A stretch of 64,000 nt of DNA from Pycnopodia helianthoides (taxonomy: Eukaryota; Echinodermata; Asteroidea; Forcipulatida; Asteriidae): positions 7,161,001-7,225,000 of the forward strand of contig CM063253.1 of NCBI GenBank assembly GCA_032158295.1. Reading direction: 5' to 3'. The notes beneath the pieces were generated by a model. The model was not told the origin of the DNA and searched no databases. It was given only the letters and a program-made list of their open reading frames with translations. Both the position numbers and the translations under genes were made by a program. This document shows positions 11,585-20,225 of this stretch, piece by piece. Positions within the stretch are counted from its first letter, which is position 1; every line of letters begins with the position of its first letter.

Positions 11585-13552
11585 CTATAGTGGTGTGGAT
11601 GTTTCGGGCTCAGTGTGATCAAATGGTTTAACCAAATCCATCGGTTTGATGGATGCGTATAAGTCGTCTTCACATGGCAATGTTGTTCCGCCCGAAACCT
11701 TGCAGGAATCATATTCAGGATTAGTGTAACTCTGCTCGGCTGTAGAATCGAGGGACAGGTCTGGCTGTTGCTGCGTCGTTTCATGCACGTCCCTTTGACT
11801 TTGAGTACGGTTTGGTTTTGCAGTGGTGTATATTGGAATTGCATCAGCTTCCTCTGCCAAATTAGAGGAAGAATCGCTTGGTCCGGATATACATTTTTCA
11901 TATATGATATTGTCCTGTAATTCCTCATCAGGTGAATCGAGGGACAGGTCGGGCTGTTGCTGCGTCATTTCATGCACGTCCCTTTGATTTTGAGTACGGT
12001 TTGGTTTTGCAGTGGCGTATATTGGAATTGCATCAGCCGCCTCTGCCGAATTAGAATTGCTTGGTCCGGTTATACATTTTTCATATATGATATTGTCCTG
12101 TAATTCCTCATCAGGTGAATCGAGGGACAGGTCTGGCTGTTGCTGCGTCATTTCATGCACGTCCCTTTGACTTTGAGTACGGTTTGGTTTTGCAGTGGCG
12201 TATATTGGAATTGCATCAGCCGCCTCTGCCGAATTAGAATCTCCTGATCCGGATATACGTTTTTCATACATGATATTGTCCTGTAATCTCGCAGGTGAAT
12301 GGACGGTCAGTTCTGGCTGTTGCTGCGTCGTTTCATGCACGGTCCTTTGACTTTTAGTACGGTTTGGTTTTGTGTATATCGGAATTGCATCAGCCGCCTC
12401 TGCCCAGTTAGAGGAAGAATCGCTTAGTCCGGATATACGTTTTTCATAATTGATATTCTCCTGTAATCCCTCAGGTATTTCGTCAAGATTCACTCCGTAC
12501 TCTTTGATCTGAGAATGCTCAAGTCTATCTAGTGTCAACTGAGTGTTAGTTTGGTTGATGTCTGAGTTGGACTGTTGCGATTTGGGATGTGATATGCCGG
12601 AGCGTCGTTTATGGCATATAAAGATCAGAATTACGATGAGAAGAAATGCGGCTATTCCCCCAGCGGCTACCCCAACAACGACGGCAGAGCTACTTGGAAG
12701 TGGAAGTGGTGTGGTCAATGATGATGTTGATGATACAATCAAAGATGAAGTTGGTGTTTCTGGATCTGGTGTGGTTTTTGTCACCTTTTCTCTCACTATC
12801 AATGGTCCAATTTTGCAAGTAGAAATATTGTCAGCGTAAATCATAGATGAGATGATGCATTCGAATTCAGTACCGTTATCAGCACCAGTCACTGTCAAAT
12901 TTAACATCCTGACGACTGTATCGGTGTCATTGTTGATCATGGATGTCCACGTGGTGTATCTAGTGGTCTGTATAGTGGCATTGATAACCATTGTGACTGT
13001 TCCGTGACTGCTCTCTGATGTACAGGTCAAATCTAACTGTGTCCCTGCGTCTACTGAGATAGGTCCAGCAGGGGAGCACATAGGAAAGGACTCATTAGGA
13101 AAGTAAAACACTGCAAGTGTTACACTGGAGCTAGTTACGACGACCCTATCCCCGGTTTGGTTTTGCTCATAGACAGTGCAGACATAGTCACCAGCATCGC
13201 CTCTAAGAACACTGTTGATGCAAAAGTCTAAAAGTTGAACTTGAAATTCACTAAAATTCGTTACAACGAGAAAGAATCTTCCATTGTTCGCAGCTCCAGT
13301 AGCTTTATCCCACATTAGGGGCGGGAGTGGTTCCATAGCGCTCCACTCCACAGTGTGATTTGACATGAAGTTTGAAGCGGTACAGCCCAATTTCACTTCA
13401 TCACCCTCCATAATAGGACCGTCCTCTGGCTTGGTGATATACGCAGATGCTGTTGGTTGAGCAGTGACAACCATCAGGAATCCGCCAGCATCGATAATTG
13501 AACACCAAACAATAAACACCAGCGAAACAGACATCGGGATCCGTCCATCCAT
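11585..13552 (-). CDS. Ig-array gene A: two-Ig type I membrane protein with a tyrosine-repeat tail (655 aa)
   Basis: This is one uninterrupted frame whose ATG lies in strong context (ACAATGG). A hydrophobic signal segment covers about residues 7-32. Ig domain 1 spans about 35-148, with Cys57, W70 and the DAGDYVC motif ending at Cys125. Ig domain 2 spans about 150-255, with Cys177 and Cys232 (EFEC). A Ser/Thr-rich stalk (256-288) leads to a transmembrane helix at 289-313, followed by basic HKRR. The 342-residue tail holds twelve tyrosines: four repeats with YEKR or YEKC, partner tyrosines in IYxxAKP or IYTKP, YTNP (Grb2-type YxN) at 609 and YASI at 632. The YASI is ITIM-like, but position -2 is Asp, so it is not canonical. 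Many N-glycosylation sites lie in the ectodomain. Extra Cys111 is absent from the other copies. A cell-surface receptor role, probably immune or recognition, is inferred from architecture; the family is not recognised. Confidence 0.85.
   Translation of the reverse strand: MDGRIPMSVSLVFIVWCSIIDAGGFLMVVTAQPTASAYITKPEDGPIMEGDEVKLGCTASNFMSNHTVEWSAMEPLPPLMWDKATGAANNGRFFLVVTNFSEFQVQLLDFCINSVLRGDAGDYVCTVYEQNQTGDRVVVTSSSVTLAVFYFPNESFPMCSPAGPISVDAGTQLDLTCTSESSHGTVTMVINATIQTTRYTTWTSMINNDTDTVVRMLNLTVTGADNGTEFECIISSMIYADNISTCKIGPLIVREKVTKTTPDPETPTSSLIVSSTSSLTTPLPLPSSSAVVVGVAAGGIAAFLLIVILIFICHKRRSGISHPKSQQSNSDINQTNTQLTLDRLEHSQIKEYGVNLDEIPEGLQENINYEKRISGLSDSSSNWAEAADAIPIYTKPNRTKSQRTVHETTQQQPELTVHSPARLQDNIMYEKRISGSGDSNSAEAADAIPIYATAKPNRTQSQRDVHEMTQQQPDLSLDSPDEELQDNIIYEKCITGPSNSNSAEAADAIPIYATAKPNRTQNQRDVHEMTQQQPDLSLDSPDEELQDNIIYEKCISGPSDSSSNLAEEADAIPIYTTAKPNRTQSQRDVHETTQQQPDLSLDSTAEQSYTNPEYDSCKVSGGTTLPCEDDLYASIKPMDLVKPFDHTEPETSTPL
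11737..12463 (-). repeat. In-frame tandem repeat in the cytoplasmic tail of gene A (four units of ~177-183 bases)
   Basis: Each unit encodes about 59-62 residues. It starts near LQDNI(I/M/N)YEK, continues through SAEAADAIPIY and KPNRTQSQRDVHE, and ends with TQQQPDLSLDS. Units begin at residues 364, 423, 484 and 545. The middle units are nearly identical in DNA, pointing to recent expansion or homogenisation. Genes B, C, D and E hold a single unit. Confidence 0.9.
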
Positions 13553-13889
13553 TGTATTTGTTTGTCAAGTCGTTATGTTATTTATGAAAATGAAAATTTA
13601 TGCAGACGAAGAAAGGAATGCACGAAGTAGCCTGATCACACTCACACCTTGTGTTTAATGGTTCAATGCACAAAATCATATTTTGACTAACTTCAGTGTA
13701 CTGAACATTACACGTCATTGAACTTCAACAACAACAACATTTCTGGGCTTCTTTGTCGGTAATGTCGCAGTTCAACCTTAGAATCATGGAGCTAGAATCA
13801 GGCTGAACGATCTATAACAATAAAAATACATTACGCAGCATATCGAGTTGAAAGGTTCAATGAATTGGGGTTTTTCCACAATAAATACT

Positions 13890-14043
13890 AGACCACTTGC
13901 ATAACGTGCAAACGCTGCTGGTATGCTGTATGTCACACGCACGTTTTAAACGCACAAAGAACAGCTATCGTCCAATGATCTGCCTCCTTCATTGTCGCAG
14001 ACAGTGCAATATTCGAGAGTGTGACGTCATAAATAGGGGGTCT
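13890..14043. repeat. CRE-bearing MITE, promoter-proximal copy upstream of gene A
   Basis: The ends are inverted: AGACCACTTGCATA on the left and GGGGGTCT on the right (consensus AGACCCCTTGCA). TGACGTCA lies at 14022-14029. Corresponding copies are at 19509-19649 (B), 25096-25248 (C) and about 30303-30437 (D). Confidence 0.7.
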
Positions 14044-14681
14044 AAAAAATTATTTAAAAATTATACTTACTATATTGTTTTATGATTTTGTTCTGATTTA
14101 TTACCAAATAATTTATCCCTCAAAACGTATCCTCTTTTAGGGGCGCGGATCTCATACAAGAGTTTAGTTTATATTTTCATAAGAATCTAAATTGAATACA
14201 TTTTGAACAAAATTGCATTACAGGTTAATAAGTGTACACCTGATAGTTGAAACTTCGAACAATTCCAACTTGTGTGACTTTTAAAACTATAAAGTCAATC
14301 CCACTGAATTTACTACTTTGGAAAGCTCAAAACTCCTAGTCCATGGAAATGCAAGGGGTCTACAGACTAATACAAAATTATACTTACTATTTTGTTTTTT
14401 TAAATTTTGTTATGATTTATTACCAAATAATTTGTGCCTCAAAATTTCTCCTCTTTTGGGGGCGCAGATTTCACCCAAAAGTTTAGTTTTTAATTTCATA
14501 AGAATCTAAATTGTATTACAGGTTAATAAGTGTACACCTGATAGTTGAAACTTCGAACAATTCCAACTTGTGTGACTTTTAAAACTATAAAGTCAATCCC
14601 ACAGATTGACTACTTTGGAAAGCTGAAAATTGTTAGTCCGTGGAAATGTCTACAAAACCACTTGCAAAGACCACTTGCAAA

Positions 14682-14689
14682 TGACGTCA
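14682..14689. promoter_or_regulatory. TGACGTCA (CRE/ATF consensus) upstream of gene A
   Basis: This is a perfect 8-base CRE palindrome. Equivalent sites lie at 19972-19979 (B), 25590-25597 (C) and 31291-31298 (D). Each is followed by a CCAAT-type or similar ATCATT-GCTGAGAG stretch. Use as a promoter element is an inference. Confidence 0.45.
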
Positions 14690-14745
14690 CAAGCACCAGA
14701 GCTATCATTTGCTGAGAGTCGTGCGCAGCGCATACACGTTTCAAT

Positions 14746-14943
14746 AGACCCCTTGCACTGGCCGCCATCGTTGAAGAAAAGTGCGAGCGAGAAAGGCTAT
14801 CATTGGCTCAGAGTTTGTGCAGCGCGTATCACACGTGCCCATTTCCATTGTTGTTGTTTTTTTATCAAAGAATGTGTTCAATGACGTCATGTGCAATCCG
14901 TTTATATTTTGACAACAATGATGACGGCCATGGCAAGGGGTCT
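14746..14943. repeat. CRE-bearing MITE, distal copy upstream of gene A
   Basis: AGACCCCTTGCACTGGCCGC on the left is inverted in GACGGCCATGGCAAGGGGTC on the right. TGACGTCA lies at 14882-14889. Equivalent copies are at 20036-20225 and 25654-25849. Confidence 0.8.
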
Positions 14944-17837
14944 AAGGTTTGAAGACTACCAAAAGTCGATGAATTAACTGTAACCGACGAGTCAACTCCT
15001 TTAAGCATGGTGCTACTACCTACACATAGTACACTGTATGTGTTTGAAAGATCCCTGTTGTTTAACCCTGTTGTTAAGATTTAAAACAAATTGGAAATTA
15101 TTTACCGAAAAGGCGTTTAACGCTCTGAAATGAGGCCGATGTTGACACACACCGAAAACATGTTGTAGGGTTCATTGTATTTATTTCGTTATTTTTCTCG
15201 AGAATCCACCCCCCCCCCCTCCTCCAACCACTGAAGAAGAGGTACTATTGACAACCAGTGTTCTTCTTGACAAGGAAATAACATAAATCTGAATAAAAAC
15301 AAACAAACTGTGTTCTCTTTACACCTATTTATTTTTAAATGAGGTACTCTTGGCAACCAGTGATTCTCTTGTGCACTGAAGAGTTTGCCTTTAATAGTTC
15401 GCATTTGAAAAAAAAATGTGTTGAAGAAAACAACAGAGAGAAAAATGCAGGAGGGGGCCTTTTTGTCCTAACATCGCTCATCATTTGAAAGCACAAATTT
15501 AGAAAATACAGAAAAATTACCAAGTATTAATATCATGATAAAAACTTAAGGTTAACACAATTGAAGGAAATGTGTAAAACATTACCAAGAAAAATTACTC
15601 ATCAAAATACATCACACTGGTTAAAGAATACATTTATAAAAAAAAATTGTAAAAATCCTTGACAGAGCAGAAAAACAAAAGAATTCTATATTCAAGGCAG
15701 CAAGGCAAAACTTAAAGAACAATTAAGGCAATGTCACATGAGGCAATTTTTACAGGCAACCAGTTCCATGTAATCTCCAATAAGAACATTCAATAATATT
15801 TTAGGTTTCTCGTTATTTTATTTGGGAGAGCGAGTTACACTCAGCTATAAGAGTCCTCTTCTTGCTCATTTTATGTAGTAATTATAACTGGTTTTAGAAC
15901 TATTTTTCTATTTACAAAAAAAACAACGATTTGTTTTTACCTCAGCATCGTCAGATCATCTTATAATGGCATAACAAGAGCGTTGAAAAGGGATTGTTTT
16001 AGACAAAATGCAAACGGAAATGTACAGTTTTAAGTGGCCAGAAGTGCTCCCCTAGACAAAATGGTGCACGCCCTCTGCCTCCTACAGATTTACCCTAGTT
16101 TTGCCGCTGTTAAGCTTTACAATGTGGACTTTCGCATAAACAAAATGGCAAGTATCTTGCCTGCCAGGAAGATCCCTGGAATACACAATAAATAAGCATA
16201 ATAATGTAAGCAAAGTGACATGATTCTATATTGCTGTTTCGACTGAACAGTATGGATGCCATCATACCATAGTTTATGAGTTACGGTAGTACCTCAACAT
16301 AATCTATAACATAATCTTGTGGACCAATGTTGTATGCAGTGCAGGTTAATTTTAATTCAATCAAAAAATAGTTCACGTTGGGATCTCTATGAAATACAGT
16401 TGCAATGTGTGGCATAGCCCTATGGTATGTCAGTGTAAAGTAACATTAATATAATAGTTTTTAAAATGGGTGACATAAAACAATAAACAAAAAATTTAAA
16501 GAAGATGTTGTTGTTTTAAACATATATAACGTATTTTAACTGCAAACTTTCAGGGCAATTAATATTGTTTTCCAAAGTGACTTTTCAATACGCAAACACT
16601 TTACTAACCGATGACGAAAAAATCAAAAGGAATAAGAAGAGTATAGTTTCCAAAAATATCGGCCATGCGAAAAACCACTGTAAACAAAATTCAAAATGTT
16701 TAAACATACCATGGTCTGTATCATCACAAGGCATTACTAACATAACATAACATGCTTGCAACATTAAACAGACAAGCACAAATCTGGACAAGCCATTACA
16801 AATAACCACAATTACTAATACTCTTGTATACAAATCAGGTAAACAAAATTGAAGGCAAAAATAGATAAAAAATTACTACGAAAAACTTGACTATAAAAAG
16901 AATTATATAAATTTATTTAGAAATATACATCACAATTTGAAAATCCTTGACAGAACAGAAAAGGTTGATTTTCAATTAACAAGGTTGCAGAGCAAAACTT
17001 AAAGAACAATAAGGCCTTGTCACATGAAGCAATTTACAGGCAACCAGTTCCAGGCAATCTCCAATGAGAACATCCATTCACACGTTAGATTTCTCATTAT
17101 TTTCTTGAGCATAGTGAGTTTATAGCTCCATCGTACACTCAGCTAGACGAATGTCTCTTGTGCTGCCGAATTGTTCCTCGTGCACGCAGTGCAGTTGGCT
17201 GTCTCTAAGTTGCCTGAAAAAATTGCCCAGTGTGACCCCATGGCCTTTAAAGACATTACAGATGTTGCACGATAAACTCTGAAAACTATCATTATATCTC
17301 TCATTGGTTTTTGAAATATAAAATACATTCCCATCTTCAAATTTATAACAAACATAGTTTACTCACAATAAACCAGGCAATTTATAAGTTTGGTTTTTAT
17401 AACCTCATAATTAACCCCTTGTACGAAACCGGATGGTGAGTGGGCATTTTCGTGGTTGGGGGAACTGGTATCGGGGTAGATTGGAGGTGTGGAAGAGGGT
17501 GCCATGTGGTCAGCATGATTGCTCCAGGTGTTGCTGTTACGCTATGTTCGTGAGGATGTTTCGGGCTCAGCATGTTGAAATGTTCGCTCGGCCCAAGCGG
17601 GGATAGGCTAATCAGCTTTGAAAGATTCTTGTTTAGGAAGTACGTCATGCGTGCAGTGCTTGCAGTGTGAGTGTGATGCATGATGGGACTGAGCATTAAC
17701 AAATGAGCGTGCTTGATACGTTTGCCCATCCCAGTGCCTTTGGTTTTAAAGCAAGGCGCTGGGGACGAGCGAGGTTTAAATGGTCCACCCAAAGCCATCG
17801 GTTTGATAAATGCGTACAAGCTGCCTCCTGCAGATGC

Positions 17838-19154
17838 CTATGTTGTTCTGCCCGTAAGACTTGACTCATACACATGACTGCTGTAACTCTGTCCAGCTGT
17901 AGAATCTACGGACAGGTCAGGCTGTTGCTTGGTCGTTTCATGCACGGCCCTTTGAGTACGGTTTGGTTTTTCGTAAAATGAGATTCCATCGGTTGCCTCT
18001 GCCCAATTAGAGTAAGAATCGCCTGGTCTGGGAATGTGGTTTTCATACATGTAATTGTCCTGTAATCCCTCAGGTATTCCGTCAAGATTCTCTCCGTGAT
18101 TGTTGAAACTGATCTGATAATGCTCAAGTCTATCTAAGGTCAATTGAGTGTTAGTTTGATTGATGTCTGAGTTGGACTGTTGCGATTTGGGATGTGATAT
18201 GCCGGAGCGTCGTTTACGGCATATAAAGATCAGAATGACGATGAGAAGAAATGCGGCTATTCCCCCAGCGGCTACCCCAACAACGACGGCAGAGCTACTT
18301 GGAAGTGGAAGTGGTGTGGTCAATGATGATGTTGATGATACAATCAAAGATGAAGTTGATGTTTCTGGATCTGGTGTGGTTTTTATCACCTTTTCTCTCA
18401 CTATCAATGGTCCAATTTTACAGTTAGTAGAATTGTCAGCGTAAATCATAGATGAGATTATGCATTCGAATTCCGTACCGTTATCAGCACCAGTCGCTGT
18501 CAAATTTATCGTGCTGACAACTGTATCGGTGTCATTGTTGATCATGGATGTCCACGTGGTGTATCTAGTGGTCTGTATAGTGGGATTGATCATCATTGTG
18601 ACTGTTCCGTGACTGCTCTCTGATGTACAGGTCAAATCTAACTGTGTCCCTGCGTCTACTGAGATGGGTCCAGTAGGGGAGCACATAGGAAAGGACTCAT
18701 TAGGAAAGTAAAACACTGCAAGTGTTACACTGGAGCTAGTTACGACGACCCTATCCCCGGTTTGGTTTTGCTCATAGATAGTGCAGACATAGTCACCAGC
18801 ATCGCCTCTAAGAACACTGTTGATGGACATATCTAACAGCCTCAAAAGGCTATTACATTTTGTTGAAACGAGAAAGAATCTTCCATTGGTTGCATATCCA
18901 GTAACTTTATCCCACGTCAGTGGCGGCAGTGGGTCCATAGCGCTCCACTCCACAGTGTGATTTGACGTGTTGTTTAATGGAAAACAGCCCAATTCCACTG
19001 CATCACCCTCCATAATAGGACCGACCCTTGGCTTGGTGATATACGCAGATGCTGTTGGTTGAGCAGTGACAACCATCAGGAATCCGCCAGCATCGATAAT
19101 TGAACACCAAACAATAAACACCAGCGAAACAGACATCGGGATCCGTCCATTCAT
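17838..19154 (-). CDS. Ig-array gene B: two-Ig type I membrane protein (438 aa)
   Basis: It has the same plan as gene A in one exon: signal segment, Ig1 with paired Cys and the DAGDYVC motif, Ig2, Thr/Ser stalk, transmembrane helix and RKRRSGI stop-transfer. The tail is short, about 120 residues with a single repeat unit, and carries YENH (YxN, Grb2-type) and FYEKP (YxxP). The first Ig domain differs from A in the segment after FFLV, where B has STKCNSLLR with an extra Cys. Translation ends at TAG (17838-17840), exactly where gene A has TTG. After that stop the frame is still homologous to A's C-terminus (LYAFIKPMALGGPFKP), so B has lost a tail segment by nonsense mutation. Function is inferred as for A. 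Confidence 0.82.
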   Translation of the reverse strand: MNGRIPMSVSLVFIVWCSIIDAGGFLMVVTAQPTASAYITKPRVGPIMEGDAVELGCFPLNNTSNHTVEWSAMDPLPPLTWDKVTGYATNGRFFLVSTKCNSLLRLLDMSINSVLRGDAGDYVCTIYEQNQTGDRVVVTSSSVTLAVFYFPNESFPMCSPTGPISVDAGTQLDLTCTSESSHGTVTMMINPTIQTTRYTTWTSMINNDTDTVVSTINLTATGADNGTEFECIISSMIYADNSTNCKIGPLIVREKVIKTTPDPETSTSSLIVSSTSSLTTPLPLPSSSAVVVGVAAGGIAAFLLIVILIFICRKRRSGISHPKSQQSNSDINQTNTQLTLDRLEHYQISFNNHGENLDGIPEGLQDNYMYENHIPRPGDSYSNWAEATDGISFYEKPNRTQRAVHETTKQQPDLSVDSTAGQSYSSHVYESSLTGRTT

Positions 19155-19627
19155 TGTATTTGTTTGTCAAGTCGTTATGTTATTTATGCAAATGAAAATT
19201 TATGCAGACGAAGAACGGAATGCTCGAAGTAGCTTGATCACACTCACACCTTGTGTATAAAGATTTAATGCACAAAATCATATTTTGACTAACTTCCGTG
19301 TACCGAACATTACACGTCACTGATTTTCAACAACAACGACATGAACCCCCCCCCCCCCCTCCTGGTTTCAATTTCTGAGCTCCTTTGAAGTTGGTAATGT
19401 TGCAGTTCAACTAGAATCTAGCTGAACGATCTATAACAATAAAAAGACATTACGCAGCATATAGAATTTAAAGGTTCAATGAATTGGGTTTTTTCACAAT
19501 AAGTTACTAGACCGCTTGCATATCGTGAAACGGTGATTTGTCACACGCACGTTTTTACGTACAAAGAGCAGCTCTCGTCCAATGATCTGCCTCCTAATTG
19601 TTTCAGTGAGTGCACCGTTTGAGAGTA

Positions 19628-19635
19628 TGACGTCA
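19628..19635. promoter_or_regulatory. TGACGTCA upstream of gene B
   Basis: This is a perfect CRE palindrome inside the promoter-proximal MITE. Two more lie at 19972-19979 and 20164-20171. Positions correspond to 14022, 14682 and 14882 upstream of A. Confidence 0.45.
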
Positions 19636-20035
19636 TATGCAAGGGGTCTACAAACTAATAAAAAATGGAAATAAATACAAATTTTATGATTTTGTTATGA
19701 TTTATTACCTATTAATTTATCCCTCAAAATTTGTCCTCTTTTAGGGGTGCAGATTTAACCCCAAATTTTAGTTTCTGTTTTCATTAGAATCCAATACATT
19801 TTTAACAAACTTGCATTACAGGTTAATAAGTGTATACTTATAGTTTAAACTTCGGAAAATTCCAACTTATGTGACTTTTAAAACTATATGTCAAGCCCAC
19901 TGAATTTACTACTTTGGAAAGCTCAAAATTGTTAATCCATGGAAATGTCTACAAAACAGGCTCCTTGCAAATGACGTCACAAGCCCCAGAGCTATCATTG
20001 TCTAAAGGTCGTGCGCAGCGCATACACGTTTCAAT

Positions 20036-20225
20036 AGACCCCTTGCATTTGCCGCCATCGTTGAAGAAAAGTGCGAGCGAGACAGGCTATCATTGGCTCA
20101 GAGTTTGTGCAGCGCGTACACACGTGCCCGTTTCCGTTGTTTTGTATCAACGAATGTGTTCAATGACGTCATGTGCAATCCATCTATATTTTGACAACAA
20201 TGATGACGGCCAATGCAAGGGGTCT
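20036..20225. repeat. CRE-bearing MITE, distal copy upstream of gene B
   Basis: The terminal inverted AGACCCCTTGCA and TGCAAGGGGTCT ends are intact. TGACGTCA lies at 20164-20171. Confidence 0.8.

Larger units (their letters stand above)
13553..17396. repeat. Array spacer between genes A and B (promoter side of A)
   Basis: The bases next to gene A are its 5' flank, conserved in all five copies. Further out are two CRE-bearing MITEs, a pair of TACTCTTGGCAACCAGTG motifs and the GTAATTATAACTGG block. The remainder near 16400-17380 matches 22240-23200 and 27340-28240. The first ~2.8 kb is very similar to the flank of C (24733-27300) and less so to that of B. No coding region is supported. The short frame near 16565 recurs near 27483 only because the spacer is duplicated. 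Confidence 0.75.

Noticed and set aside
11737..12463. CRISPR-like array
   Set aside because: The repeats are ~180-base coding repeats in a eukaryotic gene, without spacers.
11585..12500. Canonical ITIM or ITAM motifs in the Ig-receptor tails
   Set aside because: The repeated tyrosines have R, C or A at +3, and YASI has Asp at -2. Only ITIM-like, YxN and YxxP motifs can be claimed.
12543..12839. Plus-strand frames opposite the transmembrane and stalk codons of the Ig genes (also near 18160, 23732, 32858)
   Set aside because: They are antisense shadows of the minus-strand genes and recur only because the genes are duplicated.
17397..17819. Open frame of about 140 codons downstream of gene B, with similar frames near C and D, as separate genes
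   Set aside because: It overlaps the 3' region of the Ig genes out of phase, has no domain, and its conservation is explained by recent duplication of the unit.
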